Shown here in pieces: positions 54,883-64,000 of a DNA stretch of 64,000 nucleotides. The notes below the pieces were generated by a model, which saw only the letters and a program-made list of their open reading frames with translations, searched no databases and was not told the DNA's origin. The stretch is from positions 62,001 through 126,000 of the forward strand of contig JAMPIV010012257.1 in NCBI GenBank assembly GCA_024509875.1. Reading direction: 5' to 3'. Within the stretch, counting starts at the first letter, position 1. The number at the start of each line of letters is the position of its first letter. Source of the DNA: Oreohelix idahoensis. Its lineage: Eukaryota > Mollusca > Gastropoda > Stylommatophora > Oreohelicidae. The position numbers and the translations under genes are program-made.

Positions 54883-55724
54883 AAGACGCGCCAGCTGTAT
54901 TAAAAATATAACTTCACAATTAAAATTTATAATGGAAACTCATTTGTTACAAATGTCTCCATCTGTGAATGTACAGATTCTTCTTATTAAAAAAAGGAAG
55001 TGTGAATGATAATTGAGCGAAATTTTGGGGCTAGAGCAAATTATGGCAGTTGTTGCGTGAGAGTGACAGAATTAACAGAGTGTGGAAATCATTTAATAGA
55101 TGTATTTATTAAATACACCTATTTATCTATTAAATTGAACATTTCGTTTTACTCATGACCATACTCATTTTTACATGACCATCGTGATGTATGATTGAGA
55201 TAATTGTTAGCTCTCATGTTTTGGGGACAATTGGGTGTGTTATTTTAAGGTAATAAATGTGGACTTGCAATTTAATGTTTTAATAATTAATGTTTGACGC
55301 ATGAAACCAAAACAAAACTTTGATATCCATTTTCTGCAGGTTTTCTAATTTTGATTTCTGTAATTTGTTAAGCATGTTGATTGTGACCGTTTTAGTGTAA
55401 ATTGCATTAGAAACAAACCATAACAAAATATAAAAAAAAACTTAAATTTTACACTATTTCAGACTATTATATCTTCTGTTCTAATTGTGATAAAATGTTT
55501 GTTCTTGTTCTAAAATTTACTCTAACATTTCTAATCTAGCTTTACGCAAAATTTAAGCCGGTATTTATAATAATAAATTAGCCTAAAAGCATTAATTAAA
55601 GCCTATCAAAAGTAAACATCGCCACATTTTTTTCCCGTTAGGAAGTTGACCACGTGACCTCTGTCACGATAGCTATAAATAGCGCGGTCAGGGAAAACTA
55701 AAAGATCGCTGGCAAACAGCCGTG

Positions 55725-55955
55725 TTAGAGACTTCATTACTGCCGTAAGGTAGTGAAGTGTTAGAGACCTCACTACTGCCGTAAGGTAGTGAAGTGTGAG
55801 AGACCTCACTACTGCCGTAAGGTAGTGAACTGTTAGAGACTTCACTACTGCCGTACGGTAGTGAACAGTTAGAGACTTCACTTCTGCCGTAGGGTAGTGA
55901 AGTGTTAGAGACCTCACTACTGCCGTAGAGTAGGGAAATGTTAGAGACTGCACTA
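55725..55955. repeat. 36-bp minisatellite, right array
   Basis: Six full units of 36 bp (phase from 55722: 55722, 55758, 55794, 55830, 55866, 55902) and a partial seventh that runs into the SINE-A body. The period, 12 codons, creates the spurious LTLHYLTAVVRS repeat frame at 55606-55953. Confidence 0.92.
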
Positions 55956-56130
55956 TATTATGTCCAGATTATGAGGTGGGGTGATAAGTTTCATTTCCTC
56001 TCTGCCGTCGTCTTCCATAACTCAGAGGCAGAGTCAAGCACATTATATAATCAAATGATAATCCACGTGGGTTTGAACCAGGAACTCCACGCACGGGATA
56101 AACACCATTTTTCTTTTTCTTGGGCCAAAA
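55938..56130 (-). mobile_element. SINE-A copy whose tail is the minisatellite
   Basis: Continuous with the last minisatellite unit: GTCCAGATTATGAGGTGGGGTGA, CTCTCTGCCG, GAGGCAGAGTCAAGCACATTAT and GGGTTTGAACCAGGAACTCC correspond in order to the intact SINE-A (62172-62413). The tRNA-like B box is altered. It shows where the 36-bp unit came from. Confidence 0.6.
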
Positions 56131-56262
56131 ATCAAATCAGTGAGTCATTGATCTGTCACATACTTGTCAATGGTGGCAGCTCATACGCTCCCGGACAGAG
56201 GCCAAATGACCCCGGGCAGGTAGGGAGTAGTTAAGTGGGTAAGAACCACTGCTTAATACCAA

Positions 56263-56313
56263 TGGATGGGTATGAAAAAAAAAATCGAAAAAGGTGATTC
56301 GTCTTACGAGGAC
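56263..56313 (-). mobile_element. PLE terminal-repeat remnant
   Basis: GGATGGGTATGAAAAAA, then ATCGAAAAAGGTGATTCGTC and TTACGAGGACA match 9099-9151, the distal end of the Penelope-like element. It is cut at 56313 where LINE-d begins. Confidence 0.6.
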
Positions 56314-57752
56314 AATAATAATAGCCCCTTCAGTCATAACTGACTATAGGAATGCGCCCCTGAGGTGACAGTCCTCAGCTGCTTATTTTCCTGGTGCTCC
56401 TGGTTTTCTCCTCACCTCTGCTTCTTGTGTCAGCCTCTCTTCGCCCAATCTGAGGTGGCGCCGTAAATAGCATCGCCACTTAGTGCGATCGGCAGCTTCA
56501 TCCTCCCATGTTGCTGGATCCATGTCCAGTGCCCTCATATCTCTCTTGCACACATCTTTGAACCTCAGCTTTGACCTTTGGTCACCCAACTGTTCTCTTG
56601 CCATCTGCTAATTGTCCGTAGAAGATATCTTTTGGGATGCGACCATCTTCCATGCGGCGAACATGGCCAAGCCAGCGAAGTCTGCGCTGTCTAAGAAGCG
56701 TATACATACTTTGAAGGCCAGCACGTGACAACACCTCGACATTTGTCACTTTATCTTTCCACGAGATGCCGAGGATGCGGCGTAGACACCGCAAATGGAA
56801 GGTATTGAGCCTTCTTTCTTGCTTAGCATAGGTCGTCCAGGTCTCGCTGCCATATAGGAGTGTGCTGGTGACGCAGGCATTATATACCGCAGCTTTGGTC
56901 TTCATTGTGAGTTTAGAGTTTCCCCAAACACGCGATGTGAGGCGGGCAAAGGTAGCTGCAGCTTTGCCAATGCGGCTGTCGATTTCTGTATCCAGTGAGA
57001 GTTTGTCATTGATGGTAGACCCTAGGTATGTGAAGTGGTGCACCACTGCCAATTCATAGTTATCGATAGTGATAACTGGTGCAGCACCCACATCCTGACT
57101 CAGCACATTCGTTTTCTTTAGACTTATTGTGAGGCCAAAGTCCTTGCATGCTTTAGTGAAGCGATTCATCAAGCTCTGAAGCTCCTGTTGGCTTTGAGTG
57201 ACGACTGCAGCATCATCAGCGAACAACAAGTCTCTTATAGTGACCCTTCTGATTTTTGTTTTTGCCTTCAGCCTTGAAAGATTAAACAGACGGCCATCTG
57301 ACCTAGTGTGAAGGCATATTCCTTCAGTTGCATCTCTGAATGCATGTTTCAAGAGTAAGGCAAAGAAGATTCCGAAGAGGGTCGGAGCCAGAACACAGCC
57401 TTGTTTAACGCCACTTCGTATATCAAAGGGCTGTGACGTGCTTCCAGCATATTGGACTGTTCCCTTCATGCCGTCGTGGAATGACTTTATCATTTCCAAC
57501 ATTTTAGAAGGGCAGCCTATTTTCAGGAGGATTTTAAAGAGTCCATCCCTACTAACCAGGTCGAATGCTTTTGTGAGGTCTATAAAGGCGATATATAATG
57601 GTCTTTTCTGCTCTCTTGATTTTTCCTGAAGCTGGCGGAGAGAGAAGATCATGTCTGTTGTTGATCTACCAGCTCGGAATCCACACTGTGACTCTGGATA
57701 TATGCGCTCAGCTAACTTGTGTAGTCGCATTAAGATGACTTTGGCAAAAACA
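56310..57752 (-). mobile_element. LINE-d, 5' truncated
   Basis: RT-bearing ORF (57750-56582) plus a frameshifted C-terminus (56604-56383), then a 3' UTR ending in CTATTATTATTGTCC next to the PLE remnant. The 3' relic at 6762-7250 belongs to the same family. No clear TSD. Confidence 0.82.
56383..57750 (-). pseudogene. LINE-d ORF2 C-terminal two thirds: reverse transcriptase, one frameshift
   Basis: The frame begins without a true start (KVILMRLHKLAERIYPE, read from about 57750). RT motifs: QCGFRAGRSTTDMIFSLRQL (~16), FIDLTKAFDLVSR (~49), GVKQGCVLAPTLFGIFF (~108), LLFADDAAVV with the catalytic FADD at 57212-57223, LKKTNVL (~206), FTYLGS (~234). The C-terminus has LLYGSETW, ISWKDKVTNVEVL, RRLRWLGHVRRMEDGRIPK, then a frameshift near 56590-56604 into KDVCKRDMRALDMDPATW and a Lys-rich end. 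Fingers and endonuclease are missing. Clade not assigned; it resembles RTE-like molluscan LINEs by overall pattern. Confidence 0.82.
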
Positions 57753-58021
57753 AGTATCCCCTAGCATAGAGTTTTCTCAATGAAACCAACCTTGAAACAA
57801 TCCCACCAGTTTTTGCGGAAAAATACGAAAACAGCGCTCATTGCACCGTGAAAACTAAATTGAACACCTATTTAAAAAACACGAATGCCTATCAATTTAT
57901 TTTAATGCGCATTGACCATTGACCAAAAGTCATGCTACGTTTGACTACACAGATCCAATGAAGTGGAAATGAAATGTAAAGGAATGAAATGACCACAAGA
58001 GAAGTAATGACGTCATCAGGA
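57753..58021. other. Short unassigned flank
   Basis: Separates LINE-d from the solo LTR; nothing recognised. Confidence 0.4.
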
Positions 58022-58026
58022 CATGC

Positions 58027-60494
58027 TGTCGCGAGAGGCGAGAAATTTTGCATTTAGATTCTTAAAACCTATTGCCGATATATTGCCGATAAAGGTTACC
58101 AGGCATGAGAAAGCATTCAATGGTGAATACCCATTGTTCACAATAGACAGCGCTCGGTGTAAGCCCTGGGAAAGCCACAAATTTGCAGGGAATGTTTACA
58201 CAACAACGAGACATTAGCTAACCAGGTAGTCGCGAATACGACTCAGTGTGTTTACACAACGGCAGTCATACACAAATATTATTTTGCCTAGTCATAGAAT
58301 ATAATGGACGACCAGAGACAGAGCGGCGAGGCAACTGTACAATGATTATTGTCGTCAGTCGGACCTCATGGAACAAGCGTAGTAATATTGGATTAACGGA
58401 GACCCAAAGTCTGAGCGAAGATCAACATGAAAGGAGTAAAGAATACGTCATTATAGAAAGACTATTTAACGCTGCACAGACATCAGACCGACAGGAGACG
58501 GGTTGTCTGGGCGAGGCAAAACACGAAAGCGACCATAGCAAAACATTACAGAAACTTTACAGGTAATGGAGACTGGTTGGTTGTCTCACTGAAGTAAGAC
58601 GAACGAAAACTGCACCTAACAGCAGAAGCGAACACGGGAAATCGCCAGCGGCCATTCGGACACTATAAAACCCAACGAAATTGGTCTCTCAGCATTGCTA
58701 AGAGAAAGCATTCCGCCCGACCCGACTTGGCTCTATATTTCACGAGGGAGAATCAGGACCTGAAGTCAGTGATTTCTTTATATGGAAACCAAGGTTAGTG
58801 TACTATAGTTTGTACATTATTATTATACATCCATCTTAACTTCAGTTATATATATACATATTTTCCATAAACATAACAATGTAAATACCAGGCACTTTTT
58901 ACCAGAATATTATAGTTTACACTATTCAGTACAGGTTGCAATAAACACCGTGCAGAGAATTATTATATTTATAAGATTGCACAGTTTCCAATAAGTATAA
59001 CGAGGTAAATACTAGACACTTTTCTTTTACTCCTTACATTACTCGTTAACAGTGCAGTAAACACCGCGCAGTCATTCATTATAAGGATAAGATTTCACAG
59101 ACAAGAACACACTGCATGCGGAGCATAGGTTACGGGGTACTTATAAGGCGTTATCATTTTATCCATCGCAGTGGTAGAGACAGGGGACCTTTGAGATAAC
59201 TCAGCCTTCGTCTTACTACCCTGGCGGGCGCAGATCACACCATAAGCTAAATGAGTAAGGCCAACCAGATATACTGTGACGACACTATCTCACAGATATT
59301 TAACGGCAACAAACCTACCAACAAACAACGGGGGTTTTAGAAAGGAATTTGCCAGGCGGCGAAAGATACTTTCTATCATCAACCACCCATACAGAAACGT
59401 AAGCAGAAAATACAAAGAATAAGCGATGCTTTACTAAAAGCTGTCTAAGTGAATTATTGATCAGAAGTAGCAGTAGCCTACGGACGATTGTCATTACAAC
59501 AAGTGCCTTTGAGAAATCTTGATCAGAAGTTGCAGGAGCAGACGGACGATCTTGTAAACCCAGTGCCTACGAAAAGTATTGAGATCCTAAATTACCTGCG
59601 GTAATGGACAGACTCGCCAAGTAAAACTGATGCGCCAACATATACAGATATATAACATATTCATATCAAGTACCACCTGAGCAACCAGGCATCACAACAA
59701 GTAGACATCTGACTACCAGACGAAGTCTCTACCGCTTAACATTACGTTCAACACAACCTATGAATAAGCCACCGCAGCCGCTCGTGGCATTGTCAACACT
59801 CGCATTCTAAAGAACAAAAGATAAGGCCATCGACACCCGAAGAAAGTCAGTGAGCCGAGCAATGTTATTGAATGCAGACAAAGACATGTTCACGGCGTAC
59901 AACCACCCAGAGTTTCATTGACAGTCAGTCAGAGACCAAGAAACAAGATATCCTTTTTTTAGTATTTAGGTTTAGCTTAAATTAATCATCATCATCACAT
60001 AGGATAGACTTAAGATTCATTTGTGTATTTTGCATTAACTATTATCTTCTTTTCCAGGTATAGTTAATGTTAGTTCTTATTGCATTTGTAGTTTTGTAAT
60101 TGGATGTTGTTACCTTTAAGTATTTCAATTAATGTTGTAGTTGTGCTTGCATTACCAACACACGTTAATTACATATATAGAGAAGGAAAGAAAGTGTGCG
60201 AGAGAGACATACAGTTCTTCCTTTCTTCCTCTTCTGTTCACTCAGTGTAATAGAGAGGTGGGGGCTCGCTAGCATTATAATAGAGAGGGGAGATAGAGTG
60301 GTAGGAGTGACAGTGTCACGAGATCCAGAATCACTGAGACTATCTGCTGGGAACTTATCCCCAAGTCTTACATTCACCTTCTCCCACTCCTGCTGGCTAC
60401 CTTCAACCGGTTGCCAGGCAATTCTGAGCCTTTGACAACGCCGGCACCACAACGAGAACTCTCTTTGGTTAACCTTCGGGTTAACTCTGTGACA
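58027..60494 (+). mobile_element. Solo LTR, 2468 bp, TSD CATGC
   Basis: Starts TGTCGCGAGAGGCG, ends TTAACTCTGTGACA, and is flanked by CATGC at 58022-58026 and 60495-60499. A TATAAAA box at 58664-58670 suggests a + strand promoter within it. No gag or pol frames; frames at 58246-58566 and 60165-60497 are not recognisable. Its first nine bases equal those of the 14665 solo LTR, but the rest does not obviously match. Confidence 0.75.
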
Positions 60495-60729
60495 CATGCA
60501 AAGAGCAAAACATAATTTATTCTTTTTGCGACTTACTTACCCCTATTATTATATTAGTGTGTCCGTTGTGAAGCAGTGAGTACTAGTATCTGTAACCAAA
60601 GCTCACTGCCGCGAAGGGGGTAACAGGCCTGCTCCGTAAACTGGAGTATATCTGCCCTTCGTTGAATAGCGATAAACGTCTTGGAAGATTTATTATATTT
60701 TTTAATTAACACGTTCTCGTCTGAAGCAA

Positions 60730-61825
60730 CAACTAGTGTGCCCCCATACACAGCAAGTGTACTAGTGTGTCTCCGTCTATATCAAGTGTCCTAGTATATC
60801 TTCGTCTATATCAAGTGTACTTGTGTATCTTAGTCTGTATCAGGTGTACTAGTGTACCCCCGTCTATAGCAAGTGTATCTCCGTCTATAGCAAGTGTAGC
60901 AGTGTATTTTTGACAATGGTAAGAACTAGTGTGTCCTTGTCTATAGCATGTTTACCAAGTGTACTTGTGTTTTCATATATAGTTTAAGTTCTAGTGTATC
61001 CTAGCCTATATTTAGTATATGAGTCCGTCCTCATATACAGTACGTATACTAGTGTGAGCTCATATCCTGCATGAGTACCAGAATGCCATATATAGCACGT
61101 GCACTAGTTTGTCATCATATATAGCATGTGCACTAGTGTGTCCTGGTCTATAGCAATTGTACTAGTGTATCAAATGTACTAGTGTTTCCCTGTCCATAGC
61201 AAGTGTATTAATGTATCCTCACATATAGCACGTGTACTAGTATGCCCTTGTGCATAGCAAGTGTACTAAATGTACTAGTATGTTCTTATATACAGCACAT
61301 GTACTAGTGTGTTTGCGTCTAGAGCAAGAGAACCGGTGTGTCTTCTTCTGTATTAAGTATACTAGTGGTTCTTAATCTTTAGCAAGTGTGCTACTGTGTC
61401 CTCATATAGCCAGTGTACTAGTGTGTCATCTATAGCAAGTGTATTATTGTGTCCTCGTGTATAGCTAATGAACTAATATGTTATTGTCTATAACAAGTGT
61501 ACTAGTATTTCCTCATATATAGAAAGGGTGCTAGTGGGTCATCCACTTTAGCAAGTATACTGGTGAGTCTGAGTCCTCGCCTATAGCAAGTGTGCTAATA
61601 GGCCCTCGTTTATAGCATGAGTAATGGTCTGTCCTTGTCTGCGGCAGGTGTACTAGGGTATCCTCGTCTATAGCAAGAACTGGTGTGCTCTTGCTGTAGC
61701 AAGTATAACTAATGTGCCCTTGTCTACAGCAGGTGTACTAATGAGTTCTCGTGTATAGCAGATCTACTAGTGTGTCCTCGTTTAATGCAAGTGCACTAGT
61801 GTCCCCTTGCCTTTAGAAAGTGTAC
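60730..61825. repeat. Degenerate tandem array, unit about 28-32 bp
   Basis: Some 30 imperfect repeats of a TGTCCTCGTCTATAGCAAG plus TGTACTAG motif. Similar phrases occur in the flanks of element 1 (19230-19540) and element 3 (36560-36650), indicating a dispersed satellite-like family. Non-coding. Confidence 0.85.
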
Positions 61826-61832
61826 CGTTGTA

Positions 61833-61955
61833 GCCACAACCGGTTCTTCAGCGGTGCGAGCTGGACGGCCGCACCGGGCGAAGTCTTCAAGGGGACCCCG
61901 AAATTGTTAAAAGTTGAGATTAACACATTCCTAGAGCCGGCTGTGGTTGTATCCA
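61833..61955. repeat. Imperfect inverted repeat
   Basis: GTAGCCACAACCGGTTCT (61831-61848 region) pairs with AGAGCCGGCTGTGGTTG (61935-61951 region), 14-15 of 17-18 bases, around a GC-rich centre. Could be a short foldback transposon end; no TSD seen. Confidence 0.4.
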
Positions 61956-62159
61956 ACTTTATATCATGGCTACTATTATATTTACTCCCCTCGCGTGTCT
62001 CCTCGTATCGCGGAATAGTATCTTGCGTGCACTAAGGACTCCAAGACCTAACGATAGGTAGCACAGCTTGATTCCAGGGGATCTCTCAAGCCGGACAGGT
62101 TAGAAGGGTGGGATCAGATAACCCTGCTGCCTTGCAGGCAGGCTAGGGACAGTTAAACG

Positions 62160-62425
62160 TTAAAGAAGGTAAAGGTAAGGTAATTCCATAGCATATACTG
62201 CCGTATGGGGAGTGAAGTGTTAGAGACTTCACCATACAAGGTCCAGCATCGACAGGTGGAGTGACCAGTTACCTTCCTCGCTGCCTTTTCCTTCCCTAGC
62301 TAAAAGTCATGTACCCATTTACAAGCGGGTAGACTAGAGTGTGTCGGTACCGTGATTCGAACCCGGCACCTTTGCCACGAGAGATAAGCGCTCTAACCAC
62401 TCGGCCAATCGGATTAAAGAAGGTA
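62160..62425 (-). mobile_element. SINE-A, intact tRNA-derived SINE with 12-bp TSD
   Basis: TTAAAGAAGGTA at 62160-62171 and 62414-62425 flanks a 242-bp body. On the minus strand the head begins GGCCGAGTGGTTAGAGCG (A box, 62389-62406) and has GGGTTCGAATC (B box, 62354-62364), an almost tRNA-like 5' end of a Ser/Leu-type sequence. The 3' end contains the block that forms the 36-bp minisatellites elsewhere (GTGAAGTCTCTAACACTTCAC on this strand) and finishes in TTACCTTACCTT. Relics lie at 2628, 17215 and 55938. Confidence 0.88.
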
Positions 62426-63069
62426 CGTGACATAATTACCTGTTGAATTCGGATAAATAATGAGGAAAACCCGAGCCTTGTGAATATTAAATAAATGATA
62501 CATAAAAAGGTACGTTTCAGGCACTCGTGAGAAATAAAGAAGTAGAAAACTAGACCACAGAAAAACAACAGAAATGAGTCGCTTACCGAAGACTCGAACC
62601 CAGGACCGTCCGAACGGCAACACCACCTCGCTACGGACGTGAATTGTGACTATCTACTCTACCAATTAGGCACCACTTAGTGGGTTCACGTCTGCAGAAA
62701 GCCTATCACTTCTGCTGTTTTTCTGCTGTCTAGTTCCGATACACTGGGCCACAGGCTTAACGAAACAGTGCAGCGTAGTTCTTCCTAATGAAGACATCGC
62801 GAATTTAAACAAAGAAAAAAAAAAAATATCCCTTTGATATTAATTAAATCAATATGTTCTTCTTTACATCAAGTATAATCTGTGTCTTCCTTTACGTCGG
62901 GTAAATTCGTTTATCTTTTTTATAGCAAATAAAATACAGTAGTCTGTTCTCTATCGTGCTAAGTGTACCAATGTGTGCGCCTTTAATTAATAACGTTTGT
63001 ATCTCCTTCTTTACAACACATATTCTCGTCTACCCTCCTTAATATCAAGTATATCAGCATCGTCATCAT
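62426..63069 (-). other. Unassigned, with a possible second tRNA-like SINE head
   Basis: The minus strand has TGCCTAATTGGTAGAGTAG (near 62655-62675) and GGGTTCGAGTC (near 62595-62605), resembling A and B boxes but about 80 nt apart, too far for a plain tRNA. A degenerate tandem phrase (TTTACATCAAGTATAATC) appears near 62862-62880. Confidence 0.35.
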
Positions 63070-63265
63070 TATCATCAGCATTTTCATCGTTTTTCTGTGC
63101 GCTCCTTACAGAGCATTGTTTCCTTGTAAGAAGCCTGCACACAGCGTTCACATGTTCTTGCAGCAGTAGTTCTGTTGCATCTTGTTTTACGCGATGAAGT
63201 TGCCAGTCCCATGTACATTATGGCCTTGTACGAAATGCCTGAGGATGTAGTAGTTCTATTCATTC
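63070..63265 (+). mobile_element. Dispersed repeat R1, copy
   Basis: Shares TTTCCTTGTAAGAAGCCTGC, CACAGCGTTCACATG, GCGATGAAGTTGCCAG and GGCCTTGTACGAAATGCCTGA with 18740-18930. Confidence 0.6.
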
Positions 63266-63378
63266 TTTATATCATCGGAGCCCCCCCCCTCCCCCCGGGA
63301 ACTTCACGGGGTAAGCATATCAGTATGCCTTCATTTATATCGGGTTTACTAGCATCTCCACCAGGTATAATTCAGCAT

Positions 63379-63632
63379 ACCTCCCTTACATCAAGTATAC
63401 TACAAGCTGTATACCTCCCTTACATCAAGTATACTACAAGCTGTATACCTCCCTTACATCAAGTATACTACAAGCTGTATACCTCCCTTACATCAAGTAT
63501 ACTACAAGCTGTATACCTCCCTTACATCAAGTATCTACAAGCTGTATACCTCCCTTACATCAAGTATACTACAAGCTGTATACCTCCCTTACATCACGTT
63601 TACTACAAGCTGTACATCTCCTTTGTATCGGG
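63379..63632. repeat. 34-bp minisatellite, seven units
   Basis: ACCTCCCTTACATCAAGTAT plus ACTACAAGCTGTAT, starting at 63379, 63413, 63447, 63481, 63515 (33 bp), 63548 and 63582, with a decayed eighth. The frame 63175-63720 runs through it because deletions keep it open; it is not a gene. Confidence 0.93.
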
Positions 63633-63779
63633 TATCAAGTATCCCCCGTATAGCAACAGACAATGTGTTCTCCTTTTTTCAGAGTGTGCTACTATACCTG
63701 CATTCTCGCTGCAGCATTAGCTGAAGATGACTTCGACATTCTGGCCCCTTGGCATTTAGAATGTCCAAAATTATACATC

Positions 63780-63990
63780 ACCGTCATTATTATTTTCCTT
63801 TCCGCTCCCTATGGAGCAAGGAGCTACGACTGCAACTGGTTCCTTTGCAGGAAGCCTGCACCAAGCATTCGTATGCTCTAGCATTGGTGATGTCTGTAGC
63901 AATCGGTCTGCATAATGAAGTTTCCAGTCACTTGCACAACCGCATGTTAGTCGCCTTGTGTCGCCTTCCTGAGGGAGTATTAGGCACATT
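63780..63990 (+). mobile_element. Dispersed repeat R1, copy at the window end
   Basis: CTATGGAGCAAGGAGCTACG, TTCCTTTGCAGGAAGCCTGC, CATTCGTATGCTCTAGC, TGATG, AATGAAGTTTCCAG and CATGTTAGTCGCCTTG as in 18770-18915. Confidence 0.6.
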
Positions 63991-64000
63991 AATTCTTTTT

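Larger units (their letters stand above)
52857..55724 (+). mobile_element. N-RAG-TP-like DNA transposon (RAG1 N-terminus-related), 2868 bp
   Basis: Both ends carry the inverted repeat CACGGCTGTTTG (52857-52868; complement at 55713-55724), a second shared block GCGATCTTTTAG (52883-52894; complement at 55698-55709) and TGACCG (52901-52906; complement at 55685-55690). The spacing between the first two blocks is 14 nt on the left and 3 nt on the right. The interior is AT-rich with one gene (53823-54882) for a RAG1-N-like protein. The element is embedded in a 36-bp minisatellite present on both sides in the same orientation. No clear target-site duplication can be read because the flanks are repetitive. 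No transposase catalytic domain is visible, so mobilisation in trans is the likely mode. The class I know that fits is N-RAG-TP, described from Aplysia. Confidence 0.75.

Noticed and set aside
55722..55955. CRISPR-like array of 36-bp repeats
   Set aside because: The units are contiguous with no unique spacers, the genome is metazoan, and the unit equals a SINE tail. It is a minisatellite.
62353..62407. Functional tRNA gene on the minus strand
   Set aside because: Good A and B boxes, but the sequence is the head of a 242-bp SINE with a 12-bp TSD, and I could not fold a proper acceptor stem.
63175..63720. 181-residue ORF with YIKYTTSC repeats
   Set aside because: Translation of R1 and the 34-bp minisatellite.

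Overview
This is a eukaryotic, almost certainly metazoan, window made nearly entirely of transposable elements; I recognise no host gene exon. The mixture points to a mollusc, most likely a heterobranch gastropod (sea slug or sea hare type): RTE-like LINEs ending in tetranucleotide tails, a Penelope-like element with a GIY-YIG domain, Gmr1-type LTR elements, tRNA-derived SINEs, and a transposon whose protein resembles the RAG1 N-terminal region (N-RAG-TP type, which I recall from Aplysia). The organism is inference; the element structures are read from the sequence.

Layout. 1-2050: diverged LTR of the same family as the 2350-bp LTRs further on. 2.1-6.5 kb: minisatellites, microsatellites and a SINE relic. 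6.7-9.0 kb: 3' relics of two LINE families. 9.1-10.0 kb: Penelope-like element with a degenerate hammerhead ribozyme motif. 10.05-10.5 kb: tRNA-derived SINE with a 13-bp target-site duplication (TSD). 11.6-13.1 kb: LINE tail with an RNase H domain. 14.66-17.07 kb: solo LTR with TSD ACCAC inside a 50-bp minisatellite. 19.2-36.5 kb: a deep nest. An old Gmr1-like LTR element (element 1, + strand, 153-bp LTRs, TSD CAGGA) carries an RTE LINE in its 5' LTR (TSD GGATA) and a young complete LTR element of the same clade in its pol (element 2, - strand, 25633-34981, TSD GCCAT). A second RTE LINE (19699-21500) sits between two copies of a 0.49-kb block holding the element 1 flank and LTR. 36.8-47.1 kb: element 3, another - strand LTR element (TSD GACTG), itself holding a SINE (14-bp TSD), a probable solo LTR and minisatellites. 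47.1-52.7 kb: unassigned DNA with one 179-bp LINE insertion flanked by a perfect 19-bp TSD. 52.86-55.72 kb: the N-RAG-TP-like transposon, inserted in a 36-bp minisatellite that grew from a SINE tail. 56.3-57.75 kb: LINE RT fragment. 58.03-60.49 kb: solo LTR with TSD CATGC. 60.7-63.6 kb: tandem arrays and SINEs.

How the parts work together. The protein-coding sequences are transposition machinery: LINE reverse transcriptases (also the likely drivers of the SINEs), gag/protease/integrase-tail/RT/RNase H of LTR elements, and the RAG1-N-like protein. Elements 1 and 2 place integrase-type domains BEFORE reverse transcriptase, the Ty1/copia-like order known for the Gmr1 clade of Ty3/gypsy elements, and both lack a recognisable integrase catalytic core. 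Nesting gives a relative clock: element 1, then the 0.49-kb duplication with its LINE, then the second LINE; element 2 is recent because its two LTRs differ at only about ten sites by eye.
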